From Ferrithrix thermotolerans DSM 19514 (GTDB lineage Bacteria; Actinomycetota; Acidimicrobiia; Acidimicrobiales; CAIXPF01), in assembly GCA_945906305.1 (NCBI GenBank), contig CAMDQT010000013.1, forward strand, positions 1-64,000: a DNA stretch of 64,000 bases, given 5' to 3'. The notes under the pieces were generated by a model. The model made no database searches, was not told the DNA's origin, and saw nothing but the letters and a program-made list of their open reading frames with translations. How positions within the stretch are numbered: the first letter of the stretch is position 1; every line of letters begins with the position of its first letter. The position numbers and the translations under genes are program-made. Positions 47,542 through 57,491 of this stretch are shown piece after piece.

Positions 47542-48462
47542 CTACCGAAACGCCGGCATGACCTCCTCGGCCAAGAGCCGGACGTTCTCGTCGATGTAGC
47601 GGGAGGGGCAACCCTGTGCGAACACCACGGTGCGGGCACCGGCGTCGAGGTATTCCTGGATGCGCGCTTTGCATTCGGCAGGGGACCCGGCGATGGCGTA
47701 CTTGGCGACGAGTTCGCTGAAGTCCTGGTTGTAGGTGGTGGACAGCACCTTGTTGCACATCTGCAGGGCGGTGTCGCGGTCCTCATGGACACAGGTGAAC
47801 GCGAACGCAGCTCCCCTCACCGAGCCGGCCGGTCGACCTTCTTCCTCGGTGAAAGCGGCGATCTTGGCCATCGAGTCCGCCAACATCTCGGGCGTGTACA
47901 TGTAAGGCAGCCAGGCGTCGCCATACCGCGCCGCCCGGCGCATGGCCGCCTCCTTGCGCCCGGACACCCAGAAGGGCGGTCGTTGCTTGGATCGGGGGGC
48001 AATGGTGATGGCCGACAGCGAACTGAACCGGCCTTCAAATGACACCTTGTCCTCGGTCAGCAAGCGGCTGATCAGCTCGAGCGCCTCGTTGGTGCGAGCA
48101 CCTCGCTCCTTCACCGGTACACCGACCGCCTCGAACTCGCGGGGGTTCTCGCCACCGATGCCAATCCCGAAGCAGTAGCGGCCGTGGCTGATCGTGTCGA
48201 GGGTGGCGATGAGCTTGGCCAGCAACGCGGGCGGGTACAGCGGCACCAGCACGATGCCGCTGAGCAACTTGATGCGTTCGGTGACTGCGGCGGCCGCGGC
48301 CAACGAGATCAACGTGTTGGGGGTCGGCCCGTGGAAGCTGATGTGCTCCCCGGTGAGCAGGTAGTCGTAACCGAGCGACTCGACGAGTTGGGCCTCGGCC
48401 ACGACCTCCTTCAACAACCGCATCGAGACCCCGAACTCGACTCCTTCGGACTGATCGCGCAT
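47542..48462 (-). CDS. LLM class F420-dependent oxidoreductase
   Basis: EFGVSMRLLKEVVAEAQLVESLGYDYLLTGEHISFHGPTPNTLISLAAAAAVTERIKLLSGIVLVPLYPPALLAKLIATLDTISHGRYCFGIGIGGE. Confidence 0.94.
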   Translation of the reverse strand: MRDQSEGVEFGVSMRLLKEVVAEAQLVESLGYDYLLTGEHISFHGPTPNTLISLAAAAAVTERIKLLSGIVLVPLYPPALLAKLIATLDTISHGRYCFGIGIGGENPREFEAVGVPVKERGARTNEALELISRLLTEDKVSFEGRFSSLSAITIAPRSKQRPPFWVSGRKEAAMRRAARYGDAWLPYMYTPEMLADSMAKIAAFTEEEGRPAGSVRGAAFAFTCVHEDRDTALQMCNKVLSTTYNQDFSELVAKYAIAGSPAECKARIQEYLDAGARTVVFAQGCPSRYIDENVRLLAEEVMPAFR

Positions 48463-48545
48463 CGTTTCCCCCGGTGGCTCGCATGGACGGTGCAGAGCAT
48501 TCCATGCTCGGAGGGCCCGCGCCGAGCCAAGCCACGCCCACTCGC

Positions 48546-49418
48546 TCAGGCGTAACGCTCGATGACCCGACGTCCGTACTCCAAGACCTCCTCGGGGGTC
48601 TTCACCAACGGCGCCAAGCCGCCTGCACCAGTCACGGGGACCATCACCCGGTGCACCCCGGCCGCGGCCAAGGCGCCAAGCTCGTCGGCATCTGCTGGCG
48701 CCGCGGCGCTGATCTCGATGGCGTCGGGATCACGTCCAACGGCCTCGGCGGCACGTCGCATCTCGTCGTAGAGCGCGGTGGGGTTGCCGCGGGCGGGGAA
48801 GTAGCCGTCGCCGAGTCGCCCGGCCCGACGCGCCGCGGCCACGGTGTCACCACCGACGATGATGGGGATCCGCCCACCGGCGGGCTTGGGCCGGCAGTAG
48901 ACATCGGAGAAGGACACGAACTTGCCGTCATAGCTGGCGCAGTCCTCGCTCCACAACGCCTGCATCGCCTTCACGTAGTCGTCGGTACGGGGACCACGGT
49001 CACCAAAGGGAACCCCGATGGCGTCGAACTCTTCCTCCAGCCACCCCACGCCAATACCGAGCAGTACGCGGTTGCCTCCGGCCATGTCGTCGAGGGTAGC
49101 TAGCGCCTTGGCGGTGACCACCGGGTTGCGCTGCGGCACGATGAGGATGGCGGTACCGAGCTTTATGGTGGTCGTGGCCGAGGCGACGTACGCCATCCAA
49201 ATCAACGGGTCAGGAATGGGAAAGTCCTCAATGATGCCCATGCGCCCGTCCGCCGAGTACGGGTAGCGCGACCGGTACGCCTTGGGCACGACCACGTGCT
49301 CGACGGTCCAGATGGAGTCGAAACCGGCTTCCTCGGCGGCTTGGGCCAACTCCACCGCGGCCGGGCCCTGCCCGAACCGGCCGAGGCTGGCATAGCGAAG
49401 CCCGAACTTCAGTCCCAT
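48546..49418 (-). CDS. LLM class F420-dependent oxidoreductase
   Basis: MGLKFGLRYASLGRFGQGPAAVELAQAAEEAGFDSIWTVEHVVVPKAYRSRYPYSADGRMG...NPVVTAKALATLDDMAGGNRVLLGIGVGWLEEEFDAIGVPF. Confidence 0.95.
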   Translation of the reverse strand: MGLKFGLRYASLGRFGQGPAAVELAQAAEEAGFDSIWTVEHVVVPKAYRSRYPYSADGRMGIIEDFPIPDPLIWMAYVASATTTIKLGTAILIVPQRNPVVTAKALATLDDMAGGNRVLLGIGVGWLEEEFDAIGVPFGDRGPRTDDYVKAMQALWSEDCASYDGKFVSFSDVYCRPKPAGGRIPIIVGGDTVAAARRAGRLGDGYFPARGNPTALYDEMRRAAEAVGRDPDAIEISAAAPADADELGALAAAGVHRVMVPVTGAGGLAPLVKTPEEVLEYGRRVIERYA

Positions 49419-49514
49419 CAGATCCCCCTCGGTACGCCGGCAGCCGAGACGGTATCGGCTTGTCAGGCGCGGCGCAGCCTAGCGTTCAACGCTCCGGGCC
49501 GACCCGGTCTCGGC

Positions 49515-50393
49515 TCAGCTGGCGCGACCCACGAGGCCGCTGAGGGCGTCCACAACTCGATCCCATAACGGCGGGGCAAGGTCGTGGCCCATGTCCCCGA
49601 GCACCAATAGGTCGGCCCCCGCAATAACCTCGGCGGTCCTCAGGCCACCGTCGAGTTGTATCAGCGGATCGCAACGCCCGTGAATGACCAGCGTGGGCAT
49701 CGACAGCGACCGCAGGCCATCGAGGCGCGAACCCGACTGCCACACCGCGAGCAGATGTCGGGCCGAGGCGATCGGGTGGAATCCTCGGTCGTAGGCCGCA
49801 GCGGCCACCGCCGCGACGCGTGCCGCATCGAAATGTGATGGGCTGCCGAGCACCTTGGCATTGGCGACGGCCAACTCGATGGCGTCGTGCCGAGTTTTGG
49901 GCGGCTTGGCCAGCAGCGCGGCGTTCGCCTCGGGGGTGGGCTTGCCCACCTCTCGTTCGCCGGTGCTGGACATGATTGAGCACAACGACGCCACCCGGCC
50001 GGGAAAGTCGATCGCTACCGTCTGCGCGATCATCCCACCCATCGACATGCCGACCACATGAGCTTGTTCAACCCCAAGGTGGTCGAGCACGCCCACCGCG
50101 TCGGCGGCCATGTCGGACAGGGTGTAGGGCGCCACCACCGGGGCTCGCTGGCGGAACGCCGCGAACCCAGCCGCGAAGTCGTAGGCCACCTCGTCGAACC
50201 AGGTACTCAGGCCGACATCACGATTGTCGAAACGGACCACGTGATGGCCACGACCCGCCAGTTGCCGGCAGAAACCCTCGTCCCAGCCAAGCAACTGACT
50301 GCCCAGTCCGTTGACGAGAAGAAGCGTCGGATGGGCGGGATCTCCGAAGGTCTCGAAGCAGATCTCGATCCCGTTGACGGCAGCGGTTCCCAT
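49515..50393 (-). CDS. alpha/beta fold hydrolase
   Basis: MGTAAVNGIEICFETFGDPAHPTLLLVNGLGSQLLGWDEGFCRQLAGRGHHVVRFDNRDVGLST; AHVVGMSMGGMIAQTVA. Confidence 0.93.
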   Translation of the reverse strand: MGTAAVNGIEICFETFGDPAHPTLLLVNGLGSQLLGWDEGFCRQLAGRGHHVVRFDNRDVGLSTWFDEVAYDFAAGFAAFRQRAPVVAPYTLSDMAADAVGVLDHLGVEQAHVVGMSMGGMIAQTVAIDFPGRVASLCSIMSSTGEREVGKPTPEANAALLAKPPKTRHDAIELAVANAKVLGSPSHFDAARVAAVAAAAYDRGFHPIASARHLLAVWQSGSRLDGLRSLSMPTLVIHGRCDPLIQLDGGLRTAEVIAGADLLVLGDMGHDLAPPLWDRVVDALSGLVGRAS

Positions 50394-50442
50394 GGCTGGA
50401 ATGTAGCCCGCCGGGGTGAGCAGTGGGAGGGGATCAACCCGC

Positions 50443-52251
50443 TCATCCAGTGGTCGGCTCGGCGGCGTAGGCGCCACCCACACCGGCCAACCAGGCGGCA
50501 TACAAGCGCGCGTAGTGCCCGTTGGCCACGACCAAGTTGTCGTGGGTGCCGACCTCGACCAAGCGGCCCCCATCGATGACCGCCACCCGATCTGCTCGAG
50601 CCGAACTGGAGAGCCGGTGGGCGATGACGATCACCGTGCGACCCCGGCTGAGCCGTTCCAAGGCCGCCTCGACCTCGACCTCGGTGCCCGGATCGAGGCT
50701 GGAGGTCGCCTCGTCGAGGATCAACACCGGCGGGTCGACCAATGCCGCACGGGCCAAGGACACCAGCTGTTTCTCCCCCGCGGACAACCGCGATCCTCGT
50801 TCCCGAACCTCGGTGTCCAGACCATCCTCGAGGCGTTCAAAGCGGTCCAGGATTCCGAGACTGGCCAACGCGGCCTCAACCTCGGCATCGGTCGCGTCCG
50901 GTCGGCCGAGCCGTACGTTGTCGCGCAACGTCCCCGCGAAGAGAAACCCTTCCTGAGCCATCAGCACAATCCGTTGCCGCAACGATCCCAGCGTTGCCCA
51001 CCCCAGGTCGACCCCGCCGAAGGTCACCTGGCCCTCGCTGGGGTCGTACAGCCGGGCGATCAGCTTGGCCAGGGTCGACTTGCCGGCACCGGTGGGGCCC
51101 ACCAACGCCAGACGCTCGCCGTCGGCCACCACGAGGTCCACACCGCGGAGCACCGGGACGCCACCGTGGTAGGCAAACCCGACGCCATGCAACACCAGAT
51201 CGCCCCGCTCAGCGAGGTCCACCGCCCCGGGCCGTTCGAGGATCTCGGGCGTGGTGTCGAGCACCTCGTAGATCTTGTGCAGCGCCGCGGCGGCCGACTG
51301 CGCGACGTTGAAAAGTTGGCTGAGCTGTTGGATCGGCTCAAACAGCAGGTTGAGGGTGAGCACGAAGAAGGCCACCGTGCCCACGGTTGCCCGGTCGTTC
51401 AGCACCAGCCAACCGCCGAGGCCGACCGCCACTGCGGTGGTGGACACCCCACACGCCTCCACGGTGGGCACATACCACGCCTGGGCCCGCACGGCGGTCA
51501 TGTGAGCGGCGAAAAGCTCGTCGTTGGCCCGCCCGAACCGTTCGATCTCCACGGGTTCGCGCGCCGAGGCCTGGATCACCCTGATCCCGTTGAGCGATTC
51601 GGACAACCTCGACAGCATCGCCCCAATTCGGTCCCGTACTGAGATGTATGCCGCGTTGGAGGAACGACGGAAGCGGCGAGAGGACACGACCAGGACTGGG
51701 ACGCACAGCAAACATGCCAGGGTCATCACCATCGAAGCGGTCATCAGCAGGCTCAGAGCCAGGACCAGCAACAGCAGGTTGGACACCAACATCAACAATC
51801 CCTGCTGGACGAGCTCTTGCATGGACTCCACGTCGGAGGTCAGCCGGGAAACCACGACCCCGCTCGGATGGGTGTCGTGGTAGGAAAGACCGAGCCGCTG
51901 GAGGTGGGCGAACAGCCGCACCCGCAGATCGCGTAAGAAGCCCTCCCCCAGCGAGCCGACCGCCACCACCTGGCGGCGGGCCAGCAGGTAGTTGAGCACG
52001 GCCACCACGCCATACGCCGCCACCGCAGCCCAAAGCATGGACTCACGTCCGCCCACCACCGCGACATCGATGGCCACTCGCACGATGAAGGGGCCCGCGA
52101 GTTGGGTCAGGACGAAGCCCACGATGGCCACGACCGCCACCACGGTCTGGCGGCGATAGGGACGCAACAACCCAGCGGTACGGCGCAATACCCGACGAGT
52201 CCCGTGGGCGTCGAGTCGGTCCTCCTCGGCCACCCCACCGGCGAGCCACAT
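50443..52251 (-). CDS. ABC exporter half-transporter (TM + NBD), canonical Walker B
   Basis: Walker A GPTGAGKST; signature LSAGEKQ; Walker B LILDEATSSLD; TGATG overlap with upstream partner. Confidence 0.93.
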   Translation of the reverse strand: MWLAGGVAEEDRLDAHGTRRVLRRTAGLLRPYRRQTVVAVVAIVGFVLTQLAGPFIVRVAIDVAVVGGRESMLWAAVAAYGVVAVLNYLLARRQVVAVGSLGEGFLRDLRVRLFAHLQRLGLSYHDTHPSGVVVSRLTSDVESMQELVQQGLLMLVSNLLLLVLALSLLMTASMVMTLACLLCVPVLVVSSRRFRRSSNAAYISVRDRIGAMLSRLSESLNGIRVIQASAREPVEIERFGRANDELFAAHMTAVRAQAWYVPTVEACGVSTTAVAVGLGGWLVLNDRATVGTVAFFVLTLNLLFEPIQQLSQLFNVAQSAAAALHKIYEVLDTTPEILERPGAVDLAERGDLVLHGVGFAYHGGVPVLRGVDLVVADGERLALVGPTGAGKSTLAKLIARLYDPSEGQVTFGGVDLGWATLGSLRQRIVLMAQEGFLFAGTLRDNVRLGRPDATDAEVEAALASLGILDRFERLEDGLDTEVRERGSRLSAGEKQLVSLARAALVDPPVLILDEATSSLDPGTEVEVEAALERLSRGRTVIVIAHRLSSSARADRVAVIDGGRLVEVGTHDNLVVANGHYARLYAAWLAGVGGAYAAEPTTG

Positions 52252-54005
52252 CAGCCGGCCTCGGCAGTGGCGGCGGCGAGCACGGCGCCATAACGGCTAT
52301 TCGTGGCCAGCAGGTCGTCGTGGCGCCCCTCGGCGGCCACCCGGCCCTCGTCGATGAAGACCACCCGGTCCGCCAGAGCAATCGTGGCCGGCCGATGGCT
52401 GATCACCAAGGTCGTGGTCCGTCCCAGCTCCCCGGCAAGACCGTCGAGGATCAGTCGCTCGGTGGCCGAATCGATGGCCGAGGTCGCATCGTCGAGCACC
52501 AGCACCCGCGGCCGGGCGGCCAGCGCCCGGGCGATGGCCAGACGCTGGCGTTGCCCGCCCGAAAGCGAGTAGCCCCGCTCCCCCACCTTGGTTGCCATGC
52601 CCTGTGGGAGCGCGGCGATGAACTCCGTCGCGCCGGCGATTCGGGCCGCCGCCTCAATGGACTCCGCGCTCGCCCCCGGGTCGACAAAAGCAATGTTGGC
52701 GGCCACCGAGTCGGTGAACAGAAAGCTCTCCTCGAAAACGATGCCGACGGCCCGACGAAGCTCCGCCAGCGCCAGATCTCGAACATCGACGCCGTCGAGC
52801 AGGATTCGACCCGCTTGCACGTCGTAGAAGCGAGCCAGCAACCGCGGCACGGTCGACTTTCCGACCCCGGTGGCGCCGACCAAGGCGACGGTCTCGCCCG
52901 GCACCAACACCAAGTCGAACCCGTCCAGGACAGCGGCGACCTCCGGCCCACTACGTCGGTCCGAACGGGGGTAGGCGAAGCGGACCGCCTCGAAGCGCAC
53001 CTCACCGCGTGGCGTGTCCGGCAAGGGTCGCGGCAAGCTGGGCCCGGCCACCGCCGGGCGGGCGTCGAGCACCTCCGCTACCCGTTCGCCCGCCGCCACC
53101 GCGCGTTGTCCCATGGCGATCACAAAGCCCAAGGCGCGCAACGGCCAAATGAGTTGGTTGACATACACGTTGAACGCCACTAACTGGCCCAGGGTGAGCG
53201 TTCCGGCCAGCACCTGATGGCCGCCGACCGCCACCACCAGTAACAGACCGATGTGGGGCAGAAGGTCCAGCGCCGGCACATAACGGGCGCGGGTGCGCAC
53301 CGCCCCCATCGCTTCGGCATACAACCCGTCGGCCTCCGCCGCGAGCTTGGCCTGTTGCACCCCTTCGGCGCCGATGCCTTTGACCACCCGGGTGCCGGCC
53401 ACGGTCTCCTCGACGACCGCGGCTACCCGGGCCGAGGCGCGCTGGATGCCCATCATCGAGGGGTGCAGCCGGCTCGAGAAGCGTCGACCCAACAGATTGA
53501 CCAAGGGCAGCGACCCGAGCGCACACAAGGCGAGCAGCGGGTTGAGCCAAAACAGAATCCCCGTGACCGCAACCACCTGTAGAGCGTTGCCCAGCGTGAA
53601 AGGAATCATGTTGAGGAAGTTCTGGATCTGCGCCAGATCGCTGTTGGACCGTGACATCAGATCACCCGCAGATGATCGGTCGAAGAAACTGAAGTCCAGG
53701 CCCAGTAGGTGCCTGAATAGACGTGCTCGCAACGTTGCCTCGGCGATTCGTCCTTCCCGGAAGGCAAAAAAGCGCCGTAAACCCGCACAGAGGGCGGCCA
53801 GGAACCCCACCCCCGCCGCGGCCGCTGTCCAGCGGACCAGCGCCCCAAGGTCCTCGTGGATGATGCCCCGATCGATGGCCTGCATCACCAGGTAGGGCAC
53901 GGCGACGCGGGCCATGGCCCACAGCAGCCCGGTGCTCACCCCTACCGCCACCCAACCGACGCGGGCACCGAGCAGGTCCCTGATCAGGCTCCATCCTCCC
54001 CGCAC
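52251..54005 (-). CDS. ABC exporter half-transporter (TM + NBD), degenerate Walker B
   Basis: Walker A GATGVGKST; LSGGQRQRLAIARAL; Walker B LVLDDATSAID; GTG start inferred, upstream ORF is antisense to SDR. Confidence 0.92.
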   Translation of the reverse strand: MRGGWSLIRDLLGARVGWVAVGVSTGLLWAMARVAVPYLVMQAIDRGIIHEDLGALVRWTAAAAGVGFLAALCAGLRRFFAFREGRIAEATLRARLFRHLLGLDFSFFDRSSAGDLMSRSNSDLAQIQNFLNMIPFTLGNALQVVAVTGILFWLNPLLALCALGSLPLVNLLGRRFSSRLHPSMMGIQRASARVAAVVEETVAGTRVVKGIGAEGVQQAKLAAEADGLYAEAMGAVRTRARYVPALDLLPHIGLLLVVAVGGHQVLAGTLTLGQLVAFNVYVNQLIWPLRALGFVIAMGQRAVAAGERVAEVLDARPAVAGPSLPRPLPDTPRGEVRFEAVRFAYPRSDRRSGPEVAAVLDGFDLVLVPGETVALVGATGVGKSTVPRLLARFYDVQAGRILLDGVDVRDLALAELRRAVGIVFEESFLFTDSVAANIAFVDPGASAESIEAAARIAGATEFIAALPQGMATKVGERGYSLSGGQRQRLAIARALAARPRVLVLDDATSAIDSATERLILDGLAGELGRTTTLVISHRPATIALADRVVFIDEGRVAAEGRHDDLLATNSRYGAVLAAATAEAG

Positions 54006-54147
54006 CCCACCAGGGTGCCCTCCGGGCTCGGCGCGAGCCAAACGGTGGGCGGCGATGGTGTTGCGCTTGGCCTCGGGCGGCCCCCGCCGACCAGCGATAG
54101 GGTGCACTCGGAGCCGGGCTCGCCGGCCCTTGTCCCCGGGAGCAGCA

Positions 54148-54978
54148 ATGTACGACGTGAGCGCCAAAACGGCGGTGGTGACCGGTGCGGCGAGCGGCAT
54201 GGGTCTGGCCATGGCCCATTCATTCGCCCATGCCGGCATGTCCGTCGTCATGGCGGACATCGAGGCCACCAGGCTACAGACCGCGGTCGACGCCCTCACC
54301 GCCGCCGGACACCGGGCCATCGGTGTGCCCACCGATGTCAGCAAGCAGGCCCAGATCGAAGACCTGGCCCAGGCGGCGTTGGACACCTACGGCGCCGTGC
54401 ACGTCGTGTGCAACAACGCCGGCATCGGCATCGGCGGAGCGGTCGAGGAGATGTCCCTCGATGACTGGCGTTGGACCATCGACGTGGACCTGTGGAGCGT
54501 GATCTACGGCGTCCGCACCTTCCTACCGTTGCTCAAGGCCCAGGGCGAGGGTCATATCACCGCCACCTCGTCCATGGCCGGCCTGGTGAGTGGCCCGGTC
54601 CTCGGGGCTTACCACGTGGCCAAACATGGCGTGGTCGCGTTGATGGACACCGTGCGTATCGAACTGAAGATGGCCAAGTCTGCGGTTCGGGCCAGCGTGC
54701 TCTGCCCCGGGCCGATCGACACCGACATCACCCGCAGCGCCCGTAACCGCCCGGCCGAGCTCAGCGATCATCAGACCAGCGCGCTCGAGGAAAAGTTCTG
54801 GAACAACCTCTCCGCGGAGTTGGCCCGCGGCATGGACCCCGCCGAGGTGGGCGAGCTCGTGCTCGACGCGGTGCGCCACGAGCGGTTCTGGATCCTGACC
54901 CACCCGAACGAGTTCATCCCCCTCGTCGAGCGCCGCCTGCAGGCAATAAAGGCTGACCACGCCCACCGGATGCCCTAG
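54148..54978 (+). CDS. SDR family oxidoreductase
   Basis: MYDVSAKTAVVTGAASGMGLAMAHSFAHAGMSVVMADIEATR; NNAGIGIGGAVEEM; YHVAKHGVVALMDTVRIEL. Confidence 0.93.
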   Translation: MYDVSAKTAVVTGAASGMGLAMAHSFAHAGMSVVMADIEATRLQTAVDALTAAGHRAIGVPTDVSKQAQIEDLAQAALDTYGAVHVVCNNAGIGIGGAVEEMSLDDWRWTIDVDLWSVIYGVRTFLPLLKAQGEGHITATSSMAGLVSGPVLGAYHVAKHGVVALMDTVRIELKMAKSAVRASVLCPGPIDTDITRSARNRPAELSDHQTSALEEKFWNNLSAELARGMDPAEVGELVLDAVRHERFWILTHPNEFIPLVERRLQAIKADHAHRMP

Positions 54979-55081
54979 GTAGGCCGAAAACGACGAGGCA
55001 AACCCGGCCTGACGCGATTGCGGCGAACGCGGCGCGCTCGCTCCGGTACGGTGTCCTACGTCACCGCGGAGGAGGCTCCAC

Positions 55082-56308
55082 ATGCCACAGTCCAATGGCC
55101 AGCCGATGATCCTGGAGGGCTGCACAGTCCTCGACTTCACCCAGTATCTCGCCGGGGCCGGTGTGACCAGGATGATGGCGGAGCTTGGTGCTGAGATCAT
55201 CAAGGTGGAGATCCCCGAGGTCGGCGATGGTGGCCGCTTGCTGCCTTTCGAAGTCGGCGGCCGAAGCGGGTTCTTCGTCCAGCACAACCGGGGCAAAAAG
55301 AGCATTTGTGTCGACTGGAACACCGAGGCGGGACGCAACCTGCTACTGGAACTCGCCCGCGACGTCGACATCGTCGCCGAGAACTTTTCCTCCGGCGACA
55401 TCATGGCCCGCCGAGGCCTCGACTACGAGTCGATCCGGGCGGTCAACCCGAAGGTGATTTACCTGTCGGTCTCCTGCTTCGGCCGCAAGTCGGCGTGGGC
55501 CGGAAAGCCGGGTTACGACTACATCGCCCAGGCCGTTTCGGGGATCATGCACATGACGGGCGATCCTGACGGCCCGCCGCAATTCGTCTCCTCTGCCCTC
55601 GGCGACACGAACGGTGCGGTGCACGGCTTCGCGTCGCTCGGCTACGCCCTCTATCACCGCGAGCGCACCGGTCGCGGCCAACACCTCGACATCTCCATGA
55701 CCGACGCGCTATTTCACTTCCACGAGGGCCAGTTGATGGCTACCCACCTCAGTGGCGGCAGCTACGAAGCCAAGCGTTACGGCACCCACCACGTGGCGAT
55801 CTTCCCCGCTGGCACCTACAACGGGCCCCAAGGCTACCTGGTGGTCCTAGCCCTGGACCTCCAGTGGTCCAACGTGTGCCACTGCATCGGCCGTCCCGAC
55901 CTGCTCGAAGACCCCCGCTACCAGACCATGACCCAACGGGCGGAGCGTCGCGCGGAGCTGATCCCCCTCATCGAGGATTGGATGGCCACCTTCGCCACCG
56001 ACCAAGAGGTGCTCGACGCGCTCGAAGCCCACCACGTACCGGCCGGTCCGGTGCTCTCGCCCGCCGATGCCATCGGCCATCCCTACTTCGCCAGCCGCGA
56101 CATGGTGCGCTGGGTGGACGATCCCCGCACCGGGACCATCCCCATCCCTGGCTTCCCGTTCAAGTTCTCCGACCAGCCGGAGCTGCCCACGCTGTTGGCC
56201 GCAGACCTCGGCGAACACAACGCTGAGGTGCTCACCACCAAGCTCGGTCTCACCTCGGAACAGGTCGCCGCCCTTACCGCCGCCGGGGTGCTCTACCAGG
56301 CCCCCTGA
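55082..56308 (+). CDS. CaiB/BaiF type III CoA-transferase
   Basis: LEGCTVLDFTQYLAGAGVTRMMAELGAEIIKVEIPEVGDGGRLLPF...QHNRGKKSICVDWNTEAGRNLL. Confidence 0.95.
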   Translation: MPQSNGQPMILEGCTVLDFTQYLAGAGVTRMMAELGAEIIKVEIPEVGDGGRLLPFEVGGRSGFFVQHNRGKKSICVDWNTEAGRNLLLELARDVDIVAENFSSGDIMARRGLDYESIRAVNPKVIYLSVSCFGRKSAWAGKPGYDYIAQAVSGIMHMTGDPDGPPQFVSSALGDTNGAVHGFASLGYALYHRERTGRGQHLDISMTDALFHFHEGQLMATHLSGGSYEAKRYGTHHVAIFPAGTYNGPQGYLVVLALDLQWSNVCHCIGRPDLLEDPRYQTMTQRAERRAELIPLIEDWMATFATDQEVLDALEAHHVPAGPVLSPADAIGHPYFASRDMVRWVDDPRTGTIPIPGFPFKFSDQPELPTLLAADLGEHNAEVLTTKLGLTSEQVAALTAAGVLYQAP

Positions 56309-56332
56309 CACCTCCTGGTGTAGGACCAAGGC

Positions 56333-57358
56333 TCAGAGCCCGCCGAGCACCGCCGCGCCGAACCGCTCGATGAACGGCCCGGTGATCGCTCGCCCCGAGG
56401 CGCCGATCTGTGGGCTCACCACGACCCGGTCGACACGGGGATTGCTGGCCAGGGTTGCAATACGGTCGCGGACCGTGGCGGCGTTTCCGGCGATGGCGTA
56501 GCGGTCCAACAGCCGGTGCGGAACCAGCAATGCGTGTTCCGGCATCGATTGGGCATGAGCGAACATGTCATAGTTCCGGCGCAGCCGTTCGATTACCTCA
56601 CGGTCCTCGCCTTCGAACTCGCGGGGATCGGCCAATCGCAGCACGGCGGCAACTCGAGCCCGTACTTGGGAGTATGCCTGCTCCGGATCGTCGTCTAGGC
56701 CCACGTAAACCCAGACGGTTCGCTGCACGCTGGCCGCGGGGCGACCGGCGTCAGCGAGGCTCGCCGCCACGAGGTCCAACCCCCCATCCACCAGGTCAGC
56801 GGCGGCGCCGCGTAGCAGTACCACGCCGTCACCCATGGACGCGGCGGCGCGGGTCAGGCGCGGTCCGGTCGCCGCAATATGCAACGGAACGGCGGCCGGG
56901 CCGCTCATCCACGTCAACGAGCCTTGCGAGCCGGTGTCGAATTCGGCCGCCTCGCCATCAAGCATCGCTCGCACCGAGCCCACATACGCGGCCAACTCGG
57001 CCACGGTGACCGGCCGATGGCCAATGTTGCGCAGCGCCGAGTGACCGGTGGAGATCCCGGCCAGCACACGGCCGGAGGAGTACTCCTGCAAGGTGGCCAG
57101 CGCGCTCGCGGTCACGCTGGGGTGGCGAGTAACCGGCACCGTCACCCCCGACGCCAACAGCAGACGGTCCGTTACTGCCGCGCACGCCGCCAGGGTCACG
57201 TACAACTCCCGGCAGATCAGCTGCGTATCGACCAGCCACACGCTCTCGAACCCCGCCTCCTCCGCCTGGCGGGCGTACGCAGCCACGGTGCGAACCGGCT
57301 CAGTGCCCCACAACGCCAAACCGATCGGCGCGCTCGGTGTGGTGGCCTCGTTGCTCAC
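56333..57358 (-). CDS. LLM class F420-dependent oxidoreductase
   Basis: GLALWGTEPVRTVAAYARQAEEAGFESVWLVDTQLICRELYVTLAACAAVTDRLLLASGVTVPVTRHPSVTASALATLQEYSSGRVLAGISTG; GTG start. Confidence 0.92.
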   Translation of the reverse strand: MSNEATTPSAPIGLALWGTEPVRTVAAYARQAEEAGFESVWLVDTQLICRELYVTLAACAAVTDRLLLASGVTVPVTRHPSVTASALATLQEYSSGRVLAGISTGHSALRNIGHRPVTVAELAAYVGSVRAMLDGEAAEFDTGSQGSLTWMSGPAAVPLHIAATGPRLTRAAASMGDGVVLLRGAAADLVDGGLDLVAASLADAGRPAASVQRTVWVYVGLDDDPEQAYSQVRARVAAVLRLADPREFEGEDREVIERLRRNYDMFAHAQSMPEHALLVPHRLLDRYAIAGNAATVRDRIATLASNPRVDRVVVSPQIGASGRAITGPFIERFGAAVLGGL

Positions 57359-57491
57359 AGGTCCTCCTCGACAAACTGGGAATGGGCGACTGGCATCGCC
57401 GCGCACACCGTAGGCCCACCCACAGCACCTCGCGTGGGAGGCGAAAACCCTGGCCGTCATATCGGGCGGTCGCATGCGTTAGGGTCCGCTC

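Noticed and set aside
49476-49500. AGCGTTCAACGCT short palindrome in intergenic gap
   Set aside because: One-base loop and no T-tract; probably chance
50443-54005. Possible toxin/bacteriocin exporter locus
   Set aside because: No peptide precursor, modification enzyme or immunity gene adjacent; left as a generic multidrug-type ABC exporter
54006-54386. Extended N-terminus of ABC half-transporter
   Set aside because: Antisense to the SDR start; TM-domain homology starts after the GTG at 54005
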